Assembly: GCA_011526085.1 (NCBI GenBank)
Contig: WYBC01000017.1
Span: forward strand, 310,001 to 374,000
Length of the DNA: 64,000 bases
Reading direction: 5' to 3'
From: Lysobacter sp.
GTDB taxonomy: Bacteria; Pseudomonadota; Gammaproteobacteria; Xanthomonadales; Xanthomonadaceae
Shown here: piece by piece, positions 28,027-38,030 of the stretch
Layout of the letters: every line of letters starts with the position of its first letter
Numbering within the stretch: the first letter of the stretch is position 1
The notes under the pieces: generated by a model
What the model saw: only the letters and a program-made list of their open reading frames with translations
Database searches by the model: none
Told to the model about the DNA's origin: nothing
Program-made: the position numbers and the translations under genes

Positions 28027-29168
28027 ACGCGATGTCCGCCGTGGATGCGCTGATCGCCACCGAACTGCCGGCCGCACGCGACGGCGACCGCGCCGCGTTC
28101 GGCCGGATCGTCGCGGCCTGCCAGAACACCGTGACCGCGGTGGCGCTGGCGATCACCCGCGACGTGAGCGCGAGCGAGGACATCGCCCAGGAGGCGTTCC
28201 TCACTGCGTGGCAACACCTCCGGCGGCTGCAGAATCCGACCAGCTTCCTGCCGTGGCTGCGCCAGATCGCGCGCAATCTCGCCCGCGACCATCTGCGCGC
28301 CGGCCGCCATCGCCCGCTCGACGGCGAAGGCGCCGAGATCGCGATCGAGCTCGCCGCCGACCCGTCGCCCACGCCGATGCAGCAGCACGAGGAAGACGAG
28401 CGCGAACGCGCCGCGGTCGAACTGATTTCCGCGCTGCCGGAAGAGAGTCGCGAAGCGCTGCTGCTGTTCTATCGCGAAGGCCAGAGTTCTCGGCAGGTGG
28501 CGCTGCTGCTGGGCTTGTCCGACGCCGCGGTGCGCAAGCGGCTGTCGCGCGCGCGCCAGAGCCTGCGCGAGGATCTGCTGGCGCGCTTCGGCGAATTCGC
28601 GGCGGACAGCGCGCCCGGCGCGGCCTTCACCGGCATCGTCGCCACCGCGCTGACCATCGCCAGCCCGCCTGCGGCCGCCAAAGGCATCCTGACCGTCGGC
28701 GCCGCGGTGGGCGCGAAAACGCTGGGCAAGATCGTGGCCGGTTCGGCCGGCAGCCTCGCGATCGGCGTGCTCGGTGGATTCGCCGGCATCTGGCTCGGCC
28801 TGCGCCGGCAGTTGAAGGAAGCGATCGACGACGAGGAGCGGCGCGCGCTCACCCGCAGCGCGGGGATCAATGCGCTGACCAGCGTGGGCTTCGTGATCGC
28901 GATGCTGCTGGTGGCGCGATTCGACGGCGGCTGGCTCTGGCCGCTGGTCGCCGGCCTCGCGTTCATGGGCACGATCTTCCACCAGTCGCTGGTGGTGCAG
29001 CCGCGGGCGATGGCGCGTCGCCACGCACTGGAAGCGCAGCGCGACCCCGTGCGCGCGACCGCGCGTCGACGGCGCGAGCGCATCCAGTGCCGGGTCGGCG
29101 CGATCCTCGGCGCCGTCTTCGGTTTCGGCGGCCTGATCGCGGGGCTGATCCTGTCCGGCCGGCTGTGA
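28023..29168 (+). CDS. ECF-type sigma factor fused to a membrane domain, copy 2
   Basis: This 381-residue paralogue of the gene just upstream has the same sigma region 2 and 4 sequences (ITRDVSASEDIAQEAFLTAW; LLFYREGQSSRQVALLLGLSDAAVRKRLSRARQ) and then its own, different membrane part (AIGVLGGFAGIWLGLRR; ALTSVGFVIAMLLVARF; VFGFGGLIAGLILSG). The ATG overlaps the stop of copy 1 (ATGA), so the two are coupled. A stretch of about 75 bases near 28115-28190 is identical to copy 1 at the DNA level, although the flanking sequence has diverged. No separate anti-sigma gene is nearby. Confidence 0.85.
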   Translation: MNAMSAVDALIATELPAARDGDRAAFGRIVAACQNTVTAVALAITRDVSASEDIAQEAFLTAWQHLRRLQNPTSFLPWLRQIARNLARDHLRAGRHRPLDGEGAEIAIELAADPSPTPMQQHEEDERERAAVELISALPEESREALLLFYREGQSSRQVALLLGLSDAAVRKRLSRARQSLREDLLARFGEFAADSAPGAAFTGIVATALTIASPPAAAKGILTVGAAVGAKTLGKIVAGSAGSLAIGVLGGFAGIWLGLRRQLKEAIDDEERRALTRSAGINALTSVGFVIAMLLVARFDGGWLWPLVAGLAFMGTIFHQSLVVQPRAMARRHALEAQRDPVRATARRRRERIQCRVGAILGAVFGFGGLIAGLILSGRL

Positions 29169-29272
29169 CGCCTCGGTCGTGATCGACTGGTCCTGATGGA
29201 ACGCTCCTGATCGAGCGCGCAGCGCGGGCCCTGCGGCGCAGACGCTGCGACTGCAACGGTTATGCTTGGCGC

Positions 29273-29860
29273 ATGCCGCAACGCATCGCCCGCGCCGTTT
29301 CGATCCTCGGTCACCCGCTGCTGGTGCTGCCGGCGGCATTGCTGCTGCCGGCCGCGATCCGCGCGCGCGCGCCGCAGTCGCTGTCGTCGATGGCCGCAGG
29401 CTTCGCGGTCTTCGCCGCGCTGGTGCTCGGCTGGTCGTGGTGGCAGGTGCGTCGCGGGCGCTGGGCGCACGTCGACGCCAGCGGCCACGACGAGCGCCGC
29501 AGCCTCAACCGCACGCTGCTGGCGATGCTGCTCGTGGCCGCGCTGCTGGCGTGGCGCGGGCTGCCGCAACCGGATCTCGCGCTCGCGCTGGCGTTCGCCG
29601 CGGGCATCGTCGCGATCGCGATCCTGGCTGCACGCGTCTGCAAACTCTCGCTGCATCTCGCGTTCGCGATCTACGCCGCGGGCCTGCTGTGGCCGCTGGG
29701 CGGCATCGCGATCGCCGCGGGCGTCGTCTTCGCGGCCGCGGTGGCGTGGTCGCGCCTGCATCTGTCGCGGCACCTGCCGCGCGATCTGGTCGCCGGCGGG
29801 CTCGCGGGCCTGCTCGCGGCGACACTCTACTGGCCCGCGCTCGCGGCGCTGCGCGGATGA
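29273..29860 (+). CDS. PAP2-family membrane phosphatase-like protein
   Basis: The 195-residue protein has about five membrane segments ([63 protein letters not shown]). The C-terminal [21 protein letters not shown] contains the SR-x5-H-x3-D pattern of the third PAP2 phosphatase motif. The first motifs (KxxxxxxRP; PSGH) are degenerate, although the HDERRSLNR loop is conserved in this subgroup. A lipid-phosphatase role is plausible but unproven. It overlaps the next gene by four bases (ATGA). Confidence 0.75.
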   Translation: MPQRIARAVSILGHPLLVLPAALLLPAAIRARAPQSLSSMAAGFAVFAALVLGWSWWQVRRGRWAHVDASGHDERRSLNRTLLAMLLVAALLAWRGLPQPDLALALAFAAGIVAIAILAARVCKLSLHLAFAIYAAGLLWPLGGIAIAAGVVFAAAVAWSRLHLSRHLPRDLVAGGLAGLLAATLYWPALAALRG

Positions 29861-30633
29861 GCGGAATCATGCGCGATCCGCCGGCCGACGACGATCCGAT
29901 CCGGCTGTTCCACACGCCCGAACACGCCTGCGGCTACTGGCCGGAACGCGGCGCGCGCGACCTCGTGTTCGATCCCGGCGACCCGCGCCTGGCGACGCTC
30001 TATCCGACCGCGCTGGGCTGGGGTTTCCGCCGTTCGGGCAATCTGATCTATCGCCCGCATTGCCGCGGCTGCCAGGCCTGCGTCGCGGTGCGGATTCCGG
30101 TCGCGGAATTCCACGCCGACCGCAGCCAGCGCCGCTGCCTGGCCCGCAATGCCGATCTGGAAACGCGGGTATGCCCGGCCGAACGCACCGAAGAACATTT
30201 CGCGCTGTACCAGCGCTATCTCGCCGCGCGTCATCCGGGCGGCGGCATGGACGGTCACGGCACCGCCGAGTTCGATCAGTTCCTGGTCAGCGCCTGGGGA
30301 CAGGGCCGGTTCCTGGAAATCCGCACGCGCCAGGCCCACGCCACCGGCACCCTGCTGGCGGTGGCGGTGACCGACGTGGTCGACGACGCGTTGTCGGCGG
30401 TCTACACCTTTTACGACCCCGACGCCGCGGACCGCGGTCTCGGCACGTTCGCGATCCTGCAGCAGATCGCCTGGGCGCAGCGCGACCGCAAACGTCATCT
30501 GTATCTCGGATACTGGATCGACGGCCATCGCAAGATGGCCTACAAACGCCGCTACCGGCCGCTCGAGTCCTACGACGGACACGGCTGGTCGCGGATGCCG
30601 CAGACCGAACGCACCGGAGAGACCGGACCATGA
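29857..30633 (+). CDS. bpt: aspartate/glutamate leucyltransferase (Bpt; arginyltransferase-like)
   Basis: Bpt adds leucine from Leu-tRNA to proteins that start with aspartate or glutamate, marking them for ClpS/ClpAP degradation through the N-end rule. The 258-residue protein shows the family features: [17 protein letters not shown], the CxxC region [33 protein letters not shown] and [20 protein letters not shown]. Length agrees with bacterial Bpt. It is translationally coupled to the upstream PAP2 gene and the downstream exonuclease/phosphatase gene (ATGA overlaps on both sides), forming one operon. Confidence 0.93.
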   Translation: MSGIMRDPPADDDPIRLFHTPEHACGYWPERGARDLVFDPGDPRLATLYPTALGWGFRRSGNLIYRPHCRGCQACVAVRIPVAEFHADRSQRRCLARNADLETRVCPAERTEEHFALYQRYLAARHPGGGMDGHGTAEFDQFLVSAWGQGRFLEIRTRQAHATGTLLAVAVTDVVDDALSAVYTFYDPDAADRGLGTFAILQQIAWAQRDRKRHLYLGYWIDGHRKMAYKRRYRPLESYDGHGWSRMPQTERTGETGP

Positions 30634-31874
30634 CCGCACGCTTCCCGCTCCGCATCCTGTGGTGGCTGTGCGCCGGCGCGCTCGCCGCCTCGGCCGCGGG
30701 CTGTCTGCGCGTGCGGGTGCACGGCGCGCCGACGGCGTCGGCCGAGGCCGCGCCGCTGCGCGTGGCGACGTACAACACCTCGCTGTACGACGACAACGAC
30801 GGCGGCCTGATCCGCCGACTCGAAGCCGGCGATCCCGGTGCGAGGAAGATCGCCGCGGTGCTGCAACGCGTGCGTCCGGACCTGGTGCTGCTCAATGAAT
30901 TCGATTACGACGCCGACGGCCGTGCGGCCGATCTGTTCCAGCGCGACTACCTCGCGGTGCCGCAGGCCGGCGGCGGCGACGCGCTGCGCTATCCGTACCG
31001 GTATTTCGCCCCGGTGAACACCGGCGTGCCGAGCGGTCTGGATCTCGACGGCAACGGCACCGTCGGCGGCAGCGGCCGCGATCGCGGCAACGACGCCTGG
31101 GGCTTCGGTCTGCACCCCGGCCAGTACGGCATGCTGGTGTTGTCGCGCCATCCGATCGACGCGTCGGCCGTGCGCAGCTTCAGGGCGTTGAAGTGGAGCG
31201 CGATGCCGGACGCATCGGCGCCGGTGGATCCGCGCGCGCGGCGGATGTTCTATCCCGACCCGGTCTGGCAGGCGTTGCGGTTGTCGTCGAAGTCGCACTG
31301 GGACGTGCCGGTGCGGACACCGCAGGGCACCCTGCACTTCCTGGTGTCGCATCCGACGCCGCCGGTGTTCGATGGACCCGAAGACCGCAACGGCGCGCGC
31401 AACGCCGACGAACTGCGACTGTGGCGCGAATACCTCGACAACGATCCGGCCGACCGCGCCTGGCTGTGCGACGACGCCGGCCGCTGCGGCGGTTTGCCCG
31501 CCGATGCGCGCTTCGTCATCGCCGGCGACCTCAACAACGATCCGGTCGACGGCGATGGCCGCCATGACGCGATCCGCGCGCTGATCGCGCATCCGCGCGT
31601 GCTGCGGCATCCCGCGCCGCACAGCGATGGCGGCGTGGCCGCGGCGCGCGCGGCGGTCGGCGCGAACGCCGCGCACCTCGGCGACCCCGCCGAGGACACC
31701 GGCGACTTCGGTCCGCAGGTCGGCAACCTGCGGCTGGATTACGTGCTGCCCTCGACCGGACTGCGCGTGGCCGCATCCGGCGTGTTCTGGCCCACGCCCG
31801 ACAGCGCCGACGCCGCGCTCGGTACCGCGTCCGATCACCATGCGGTATGGGTCGATCTGCTGCCCGCCGAGTAA
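30630..31874 (+). CDS. secreted endonuclease/exonuclease/phosphatase-family protein
   Basis: The 414-residue product carries a signal peptide with a possible lipobox ([11 protein letters not shown]), then an EEP fold: [23 protein letters not shown] with the metal-binding glutamate, [11 protein letters not shown], the catalytic [15 protein letters not shown] and a terminal [11 protein letters not shown]...[11 protein letters not shown] with the histidine. It should hydrolyse a phosphodiester outside the cytoplasm; the substrate could be nucleic acid or phospholipid. It is the third gene of the PAP2-bpt operon. Relatives in marine bacteria are linked to phosphate scavenging, but nothing in this context points to that. 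Confidence 0.85.
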   Translation: MTARFPLRILWWLCAGALAASAAGCLRVRVHGAPTASAEAAPLRVATYNTSLYDDNDGGLIRRLEAGDPGARKIAAVLQRVRPDLVLLNEFDYDADGRAADLFQRDYLAVPQAGGGDALRYPYRYFAPVNTGVPSGLDLDGNGTVGGSGRDRGNDAWGFGLHPGQYGMLVLSRHPIDASAVRSFRALKWSAMPDASAPVDPRARRMFYPDPVWQALRLSSKSHWDVPVRTPQGTLHFLVSHPTPPVFDGPEDRNGARNADELRLWREYLDNDPADRAWLCDDAGRCGGLPADARFVIAGDLNNDPVDGDGRHDAIRALIAHPRVLRHPAPHSDGGVAAARAAVGANAAHLGDPAEDTGDFGPQVGNLRLDYVLPSTGLRVAASGVFWPTPDSADAALGTASDHHAVWVDLLPAE

Positions 31875-31977
31875 GGTCGCGGCCCCCCGATTGAGACCAT
31901 CAATCGAAAACCGGGCCGGTCGGCACGGCTTTCCGCGTCATCTGTCATGACCGATTGTTCGGGTATATGCTGGGGTC

Positions 31978-34900
31978 ATGATGCTCGGCAGCCACGACGT
32001 GAACGCCGGGACTCAAGACGGAGCCGGGGGGGCTCTGGTTGCGGAGGCCGCCGTCAGGACAGCGATCGACTCGCTGTCCAAAACGCTGCCCGACGACACC
32101 CAGGTCGCCATCGCCTGGCGTCATGCCCGTCTCGGTCTCGGCAGTGTGCGAACCGCCCGCGGCGACGACTCGCTGCGGCTGGCGGTCCTCGCGCATCTCG
32201 ACACGTCTGCCGACAGTCCGCCTTCCGACAGCATGCCTGCCGAGGGCCCGCCCTCCGGCGCGTCGCCGGACGCCCCGTCGTCCGGCGACAGGATCCTGGA
32301 CCGCCATGAAGGCGAAGACGGCAACCGGACCGCGCTCGGTCTGTCGTTCGCCTCTCCGCCGCCCGCCGACTGGGCCCGCAAGGCCTGGCTGGCCATGGCC
32401 CGCGATCTGATCGGCGCCACCCTGCGGCTGGCCGAAGCCGACGCCAGAATCGAAACGCTCGAACAGTCCAAACGGCTGCAGCACGCGCTCTACGAGATCT
32501 CCGATCTCGCCGGCTCGGGTCTGGAGATGCGAGAAATGCTGGCGCGGATCCACCAGATCGTCGGCGGCCTGATGCCGGCCGAGAATTTCTACATCGTCCA
32601 CTACGACGACAAGCGCGAAACGATCCGCTACCTGTATTTCGCCGACAGCCGCGACACCTTCGACCCGGATCCGGGCACCGAATTCGCGATCGACCACAAC
32701 ATGCACAGCATGACCGCGGCGCTGCTGCGCCACGGCCGCCCGCTGATCGGTTCGCCGCGCGAGATCATCGACACGCTGCACATTCCGGACGACGAATACG
32801 CCGGCGGACCGATGAGCGAAGACTGGCTGGGCGTGCCGCTGCTGCGCGACGCCCAGGTCTGCGGCGCGATCGTCGTGCAGGACTACGAACGCGCGCAGCG
32901 TTACGACAGCGAAGACCGCGCGCTGCTGGAGTACGTCGCCCAGCACATCCTCACCGCGCTGGACCGCAAGACCGCGCGGGTCGAGCTGGAGCGCCGCGTC
33001 AAGGAACGCACGCATGCGCTGCAGGTGGCGAACAGCGAACTGCAGGCCGAGGTCGTCGAGCGCCAGCGCGCGGAAAAACTGCAGCAGGCGCTGTTCCGGA
33101 TCACCGAACTGTCGGTCAGCGCCGACAGCCTCGAACGCTTCTACGCCGACCTGCATTCGATCATCGGCGAGTTGCTGTACGCGCGCAATTTCTACATCGC
33201 GCTGGTCTCGGCCGACGGCCGATTCATCGAATTCCCCTACGTCTCCGACGAGATCGACACCCGCAAGGTGCGCGATCGCCCGCGCGCGAAGGGCTTGACC
33301 GAGTACGTGATCGACACCGGCCGCGCCCTGCTCTCCGACCGCGCCGGCATCCAGGCGCTGGAAGCCGAGGGACGGGTGCGCAGTTTCGGTCCGCTGGCGC
33401 ACTGCTGGCTGGGCGTGCCGCTGACCCGCGACGACGCGGTGATCGGCGTGATCGGCGTGCAGAGCTATACGCAGGGCATCGGCTTCACCGAACGCGACCA
33501 GGAACTGCTGACCTTCGTCGCCCATCACATCGACGCCGCGCTGGCGCGCAAGCGCGCGCAGGACCGGCTGGTCGCGGCGCACGCTGAACTGGAGACGCGG
33601 GTGCTGACCCGCACCCAGGAACTGGCGGATGCCAACCGCGAACTGCGCGAACAGATCGCCGAGCGCGTGCGCGCCGAACAGCGGCTGCGCCATCAGGCGC
33701 GCCACGACAGCCTGACCGGCCTTCCCAATCGCGCGCAGCTTCAGGAACGGCTGGACGACGCCATCGCTCGCAGCTCCAGCGCAGGCGGCAAACCCTTCGC
33801 GGTGATGTTCCTCGACATCGACCGGTTCAAGCTCATCAACGACAGCGTCGGCCACGTCGCCGGCGACGAAATGCTGGTGGAATCCAGCCGCCGCATCTCG
33901 CAGGTGATCGGCCGCGACGATCTGGTCGCGCGCCTCGGCGGCGACGAATTCGCGGTGCTCGCCGAAGACATCGAAGGCCCCGAACAGGCCCAGACCTACG
34001 CCGCCGCGATCCTGCGCGCCCTGGGCCAGTCGATGTGGATCGAAGGCCGCGAAGTGTTTCCCTCGGCCAGCATCGGCATCGCGCTGTGGCATCCGCGCTA
34101 CCGCAAGAACGAGGAATTGCTGCGCGACGCCGACGCCGCGATGTATCGCGCCAAGCGCCGCGGCCGCAATCGCAGCGAACTGTTCGACGAGGAAATGCGC
34201 GCCGACGCGATGCGTCTGCTCGACCTGGAGGCCGACCTGCGCCGCGCGATCATGCACGACGCCTTCGAACCGCATTTCCAGCCGATCATGCGCCTGCAGG
34301 ACGGCGAACAGGTCGGTTACGAGGCGCTGGTCCGCTGGAACCACGAGCGTCGCGGGCTGCTGATGCCGGCGGAGTTCATCGGCGTCGGCGAGGACAGCAC
34401 GCTGATCGAACAGGTCGACTGGCTGATGTACGCGCACGTCGTTTCCTCGATGAGCGAATATCCGGAGCGCTACGTCTCCATCAACGTTTCACCGCGGCAT
34501 TTCCTGTCCGACAACTTCGCCGACCGCCTGCTGCGCATGCTCGACGAAGCCGATCAGGACCCGCGCCGGCTGCGGATCGAAATCACCGAGGTCGCGCTGA
34601 TCGAGGACGCGCCGCGCGCGCTGCGGGTGCTGCGCGATCTGCGCAGCCACGGCGTCGCCGCGCTGCTCGACGATTTCGGCACCGGATTCTCGGCGCTGTC
34701 GTATCTGCACCGCTTCCCGATCCAGGGGCTGAAGATCGACCGCAGTTTCGTCAGCGGCCTCGATGGCGACGCGCGCACCGAAAGCCTGGCGCTGGTGCGC
34801 GCGATCCTGGCGATGGCGATCACGCTCGGCATCGACACGATCGCGGAGGGCATCGAAACCGATCGCCAGCGCGACATCCTCGTGGAACAGGGCTGCCAGT

Positions 34901-34986
34901 TCGGCCAGGGCTATCTGCTCGGCCGTCCGCAGCCGCTGCAGCGCAACGGCCATGCGGGGCGGCGGCGCGGCGCGTCGATGCACTGA
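31978..34986 (+). CDS. GAF-GAF-GGDEF-EAL cyclic-di-GMP protein
   Basis: This 1002-residue cytoplasmic protein has two GAF sensor domains (~170-320 and ~370-520), each followed by a coiled coil (DRKTARVELERRVKERTHAL; TQELADANRELREQIAERV), then a diguanylate-cyclase domain with intact GGDEF (near residue 653) and a phosphodiesterase domain with EALVRW (near residue 781). The EAL catalytic set is complete (NVSPRHF; EITEVALIED; DDFGTGFS; LKIDRSF; AEGIET). The allosteric RxxD site before GGDEF is replaced (GRDD), so product inhibition is probably lost. The net direction of activity cannot be told from sequence. It is monocistronic. Confidence 0.93.
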   Translation: MMLGSHDVNAGTQDGAGGALVAEAAVRTAIDSLSKTLPDDTQVAIAWRHARLGLGSVRTARGDDSLRLAVLAHLDTSADSPPSDSMPAEGPPSGASPDAPSSGDRILDRHEGEDGNRTALGLSFASPPPADWARKAWLAMARDLIGATLRLAEADARIETLEQSKRLQHALYEISDLAGSGLEMREMLARIHQIVGGLMPAENFYIVHYDDKRETIRYLYFADSRDTFDPDPGTEFAIDHNMHSMTAALLRHGRPLIGSPREIIDTLHIPDDEYAGGPMSEDWLGVPLLRDAQVCGAIVVQDYERAQRYDSEDRALLEYVAQHILTALDRKTARVELERRVKERTHALQVANSELQAEVVERQRAEKLQQALFRITELSVSADSLERFYADLHSIIGELLYARNFYIALVSADGRFIEFPYVSDEIDTRKVRDRPRAKGLTEYVIDTGRALLSDRAGIQALEAEGRVRSFGPLAHCWLGVPLTRDDAVIGVIGVQSYTQGIGFTERDQELLTFVAHHIDAALARKRAQDRLVAAHAELETRVLTRTQELADANRELREQIAERVRAEQRLRHQARHDSLTGLPNRAQLQERLDDAIARSSSAGGKPFAVMFLDIDRFKLINDSVGHVAGDEMLVESSRRISQVIGRDDLVARLGGDEFAVLAEDIEGPEQAQTYAAAILRALGQSMWIEGREVFPSASIGIALWHPRYRKNEELLRDADAAMYRAKRRGRNRSELFDEEMRADAMRLLDLEADLRRAIMHDAFEPHFQPIMRLQDGEQVGYEALVRWNHERRGLLMPAEFIGVGEDSTLIEQVDWLMYAHVVSSMSEYPERYVSINVSPRHFLSDNFADRLLRMLDEADQDPRRLRIEITEVALIEDAPRALRVLRDLRSHGVAALLDDFGTGFSALSYLHRFPIQGLKIDRSFVSGLDGDARTESLALVRAILAMAITLGIDTIAEGIETDRQRDILVEQGCQFGQGYLLGRPQPLQRNGHAGRRRGASMH

Positions 34987-35014
34987 ACCCCGGCTCCCGG
35001 GCCGGCGAAGGTTC

Positions 35015-35398
35015 TCAAGCGGGCTTCGCGGCGTCGTCCGTCGTCGACGGCAGGGCTTCCGAAGGTGCGCTCGCCGGCTCCGCGGTCGGCCCGATCACGG
35101 GCAGCGCGATCGCGGCCGGCTCGGCCTGGCGCAGGCCGAAACCGAACATCGCTTCGCTCTGGGTCGACACCACCATGCGCACCATGCCGCTGGGCACCAT
35201 CAGTTCCAGCGAGATTTCGCGGCCTTCCGGCGTGCGACCGTCGATCGTCATCTCAATGAAGGCGCCGCCGGTATCGATCGTCGTGCAGGCCACATGCGGG
35301 CCGGCGGGACCCTCCTGCAGGAACGGGCGGATCGGTTCACCCAGGACTTCAAGCGCCTGCGGGAAGAAAAAGACGGCGTAACCGTTGGTGTCGTTCAT
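35015..35398 (-). CDS. hypothetical protein (127 aa)
   Basis: I do not recognise this protein. It begins MNDTNGYAVFFFPQALEVLGEPIRPFL and has a compact ~90-residue core that reads like a small beta-rich domain (HVACTTIDTGGAFIEMTIDG; ISLELMVPSGMVRMVVSTQSEAMFGFG), then a disordered alanine/proline/serine tail. No signal peptide or membrane segment is visible. Coding character is supported by normal third-position GC bias on this strand and absence of a competing gene. The ribosome-binding site is weak. Confidence 0.55.
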   Translation of the reverse strand: MNDTNGYAVFFFPQALEVLGEPIRPFLQEGPAGPHVACTTIDTGGAFIEMTIDGRTPEGREISLELMVPSGMVRMVVSTQSEAMFGFGLRQAEPAAIALPVIGPTAEPASAPSEALPSTTDDAAKPA

Positions 35399-35464
35399 CG
35401 CGGGAGGTCCTGTACGTGACCGGCGGAGCGTAGCAGCTCAAGACCACGAGGCAGAACGCCCGCC

Positions 35465-35548
35465 TTTCGCAGGAGCGACGCGAGTCGCGACCAAAGGGCT
35501 GGCCAAGACCGTCCTGACATCGTCGCGACTCGCGTCGCTCCTGCGAAA
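35465..35548. repeat. REP-type inverted repeat pair
   Basis: Two ~27-bp arms (35465-35491 and 35522-35548) are perfect inverse complements and are separated by 30 bases. Each arm contains GCAGGAGCGACGCGAGTCGC, in which GCGAC-GCGA-GTCGC is itself a small hairpin. The GGAGCGxxxx-type core and head-to-tail inversion are typical of REP/BIME repeats found in many copies in pseudomonads and xanthomonads. It lies between the hypothetical gene at 35015 and purT. The RAYT transposase that mobilises REPs is not in the window. Confidence 0.75.
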
Positions 35549-35588
35549 AGAAAAAGGCCAAAGCCACAGTGATGCAATCGGAATCCGC

Positions 35589-36803
35589 TCAACGCAAATC
35601 GATCGTCAGCGACGCGGCGGCATCGCGCGCCTTCGCGCGGGCGTCGTCGATGTCCGCGCCGAGCGCGAGGGTCACCGCCACGCGACGATGCCCTTCGACG
35701 ATCGGCTTGCCGAACAGCCGCAGCGCGGTGTCCGGTGCGCGCAGCGCGTCGGCGACGCCCGCGAACGCCGGCACGCCGTGGCCGTGCGCGAGCACCGCGC
35801 ATGACGCCGACGGGCCGTTCTGGCCGATCTTCGGAATCGGCAGGCCCAGGATCGCGCGCGCATGCAGCGCGAATTCGCTGAGATCCTGCGAGATCAGCGT
35901 CACCAGCCCGGTGTCGTGCGGACGGGGCGACACTTCCGAGAACCACACCTCGTCGCCCTTCACGAACAATTCGACGCCGAACAGGCCCCAGCCGCCCAGA
36001 TCGTCGATGATCGTTTTCGCGACCTCCCGCGCGCGTTCGAGCGCGCGCGGCGACATCGGCTGCGGCTGCCAGCTTTCGCGGTAATCGCCGTCGCGCTGCA
36101 GATGGCCGATGGGGTCGCAGAAATCGGTGCCGCCGGCATGGCGCACGGTCAGCAGCGTGATCTCGTAATCGAAATCGATGAAGCCCTCGACGATGACCCG
36201 CCCCGCGCCCGCGCGTCCGCCGGTCTGCGCGTAGTCCCACGCGCGGTCGACATCTCCGGCGGTGCGCACCAGGCTCTGGCCCTTGCCCGAGGACGACATC
36301 ACCGGCTTCACCACGCAGGGGATGCCGATTTCCGCCACCGCGGCGCGGTAATCGTCGAGCGTATCGACGAAGCGATAGGGCGACGTCGGCAGGCCCAGCG
36401 TCTCCGCGGCCAGCCGGCGGATGCCTTCGCGGTCCATGGTCAGGCGCGCCGCGCGCGCGGTCGGCACGATCCGGGTGTGGGTGCCGCGGCCGGCGAATTC
36501 GCGCTCCAGCTGCACCAGGGTTTCGGTATGGATCGCCTCGATCTCCGGCACGATCAGGGTCGGCCGCTCTTCGGCGATCAGATCGCGCAGCGCCTGCGCG
36601 TCGAGCATGTTCAGCACGTGGCTGCGGTGCGCCACCTGCATCGCCGGCGCGTCGGCATACCGGTCCGCAGCGATGACCTCGCAGCCGAAGCGCTGCAGTT
36701 CGATCGCCACCTCCTTGCCCAGTTCCCCGGAGCCCAGCAGCAGCACCCGGACGGCGGAAGGCGACAGAGGCGTACCGAATTCGATGGCGGGAACGGCAGT
36801 CAT
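35589..36803 (-). CDS. purT: formate-dependent phosphoribosylglycinamide formyltransferase PurT
   Basis: PurT makes formyl-GAR from GAR, formate and ATP in purine synthesis, as an alternative to folate-dependent PurN. The 404-residue ATP-grasp protein is full length. It shows the N-terminal [23 protein letters not shown], the ATP loop [15 protein letters not shown], the ligand motifs [18 protein letters not shown] and [13 protein letters not shown], and QNLSE-type segment [13 protein letters not shown]. It is monocistronic, with an AT-rich TAAAAT-like -10 box about 30 bases upstream on the minus strand. Confidence 0.97.
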   Translation of the reverse strand: MTAVPAIEFGTPLSPSAVRVLLLGSGELGKEVAIELQRFGCEVIAADRYADAPAMQVAHRSHVLNMLDAQALRDLIAEERPTLIVPEIEAIHTETLVQLEREFAGRGTHTRIVPTARAARLTMDREGIRRLAAETLGLPTSPYRFVDTLDDYRAAVAEIGIPCVVKPVMSSSGKGQSLVRTAGDVDRAWDYAQTGGRAGAGRVIVEGFIDFDYEITLLTVRHAGGTDFCDPIGHLQRDGDYRESWQPQPMSPRALERAREVAKTIIDDLGGWGLFGVELFVKGDEVWFSEVSPRPHDTGLVTLISQDLSEFALHARAILGLPIPKIGQNGPSASCAVLAHGHGVPAFAGVADALRAPDTALRLFGKPIVEGHRRVAVTLALGADIDDARAKARDAAASLTIDLR

Positions 36804-36901
36804 GGGGGTGGCTCGCGGGGAAAGAGGCCATTTTAAATCAAAGACTTGTGGAAATTCCGCCGGCGGCGCGCGACCGTCCGTCCGGAATCGCTTGCGATGA
36901 A

Positions 36902-36920
36902 TGATATCTTTTTGATATCA
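36902..36920. promoter_or_regulatory. perfect palindrome before the SPFH-Arc operon
   Basis: TGATATC - TTTTT - GATATCA is a perfect 7-bp inverted repeat at 36902-36920, 34 bases upstream of the SPFH gene. The region is the most AT-rich stretch near here. It is a plausible operator, perhaps for the ribbon-helix-helix protein encoded in the same operon (inference). Confidence 0.5.
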
Positions 36921-36953
36921 CATCATCATTCACCGTCACCAGCGAGTCGTCCC

Positions 36954-37814
36954 ATGAAAGAGAACCCCTCCCGTTCGCTCCCCGGCATTCCGATGCTGCT
37001 CCTGCTGATCGCGGCCGTCGGCGTCGGCGCGTGGCTGATCGCCTCCAGCGCCGAGGACGGCACCCTCGGCTGGATCGCCGGCATCGCCCTCGTGCTCGGC
37101 GCGATCTTCCTGATGCTGGGCCTGTACAAGGTCGAACCGAACCAGGCCGCGGTGCTCGACCTGTTCGGCAAGTACGTCGGCACCGTGAAGGACAACGGCC
37201 TGCGCTGGAACAACCCCTTCTACGGCAAGAAGAAAGTGTCGCTGCGGGTGCGCAACTTCGAGAGCAGCAAGCTCAAGGTCAACGAACTCGACGGCAGCCC
37301 GATCGAGATCGCGGCGGTCATCGTGTGGCAGGTCGTGGACAGCGCCGAGGCCGTGTACAACGTCGACGACTACGAAAGCTTCGTGCACATCCAGTCGGAA
37401 TCGGCGGTGCGCACGATGGCCACCAGCTATCCCTACGACCAGCACGAAGAAGGCCAGCTGGCCCTGCGCAGCCACGCCGCCGAAGTGTCGAAGCATCTGA
37501 TGGAGGAATTGCAGGAGCGTCTGGCCGACGCCGGCGTGCGGGTGCTGGATTCGCGCATCAGCCATCTGGCCTACGCTCCCGAGATCGCGCAGGCGATGCT
37601 GCAGCGCCAGCAGGCCAACGCGATCATCGCCGCGCGCACGCGGATCGTGCACGGCGCGGTCGGCATGGTCGAAATGGCGCTCGCCGAACTGCAGAAGAAC
37701 GGCGTGGTGCATCTGGACGAGGAGCGCAAGGCGCAGATGGTCAGCAACCTGCTGGTCGTGCTGTGCGGCGAGCGTTCGACCCAGCCGATCGTCAACGCCG
37801 GCTCGCTGTACTGA
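36954..37814 (+). CDS. SPFH/Band-7 domain membrane protein
   Basis: This 286-residue protein has an N-terminal hydrophobic hairpin ([37 protein letters not shown]), followed by an SPFH (stomatin/prohibitin/flotillin) domain ([50 protein letters not shown]) and a helical tail. SPFH proteins form membrane microdomain scaffolds and often control proteases. I place the start at 36954 because a perfect palindrome overlaps the alternative upstream ATG (36897). The pairing with the downstream small Arc-type gene is a recurrent bacterial arrangement. Confidence 0.85.
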   Translation: MKENPSRSLPGIPMLLLLIAAVGVGAWLIASSAEDGTLGWIAGIALVLGAIFLMLGLYKVEPNQAAVLDLFGKYVGTVKDNGLRWNNPFYGKKKVSLRVRNFESSKLKVNELDGSPIEIAAVIVWQVVDSAEAVYNVDDYESFVHIQSESAVRTMATSYPYDQHEEGQLALRSHAAEVSKHLMEELQERLADAGVRVLDSRISHLAYAPEIAQAMLQRQQANAIIAARTRIVHGAVGMVEMALAELQKNGVVHLDEERKAQMVSNLLVVLCGERSTQPIVNAGSLY

Positions 37815-37829
37815 CCGGCGGATCGCATC

Positions 37830-38030
37830 GTGAGCGAGAAGAAGGCTTACCCGCTGCGCATCAATGCCGAGATCCTCGCGGCCGCGCAGCGCTGGGCCGA
37901 CGACGAACTGCGCAGCCTCAACGCCCAGATCGAGTACGTGCTGCGCGATGCGCTGCGCAAGGCCGGTCGGCTGAAGGCGCCCGACGAGGCCTCGGCCTCG
38001 TCGCCCCCCACTTCCGGAGAAGACGCATGA
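37830..38030 (+). CDS. Arc-type ribbon-helix-helix DNA-binding protein
   Basis: This 66-residue basic protein reads as an Arc-like ribbon-helix-helix factor: the beta strand [10 protein letters not shown] followed by two helices ([30 protein letters not shown]), then a short acidic/serine tail. RHH proteins bind DNA as dimers and commonly repress their own operon. The start is GTG, 16 bases after the SPFH stop. It ends in an ATGA overlap with the hydrolase gene, so SPFH-Arc-hydrolase are one operon. Confidence 0.8.
   Translation: MSEKKAYPLRINAEILAAAQRWADDELRSLNAQIEYVLRDALRKAGRLKAPDEASASSPPTSGEDA

Noticed and set aside
31945..34437. 830-codon open frame on the minus strand
   Set aside because: It is antisense to the GAF-GGDEF-EAL gene, which has all catalytic motifs.
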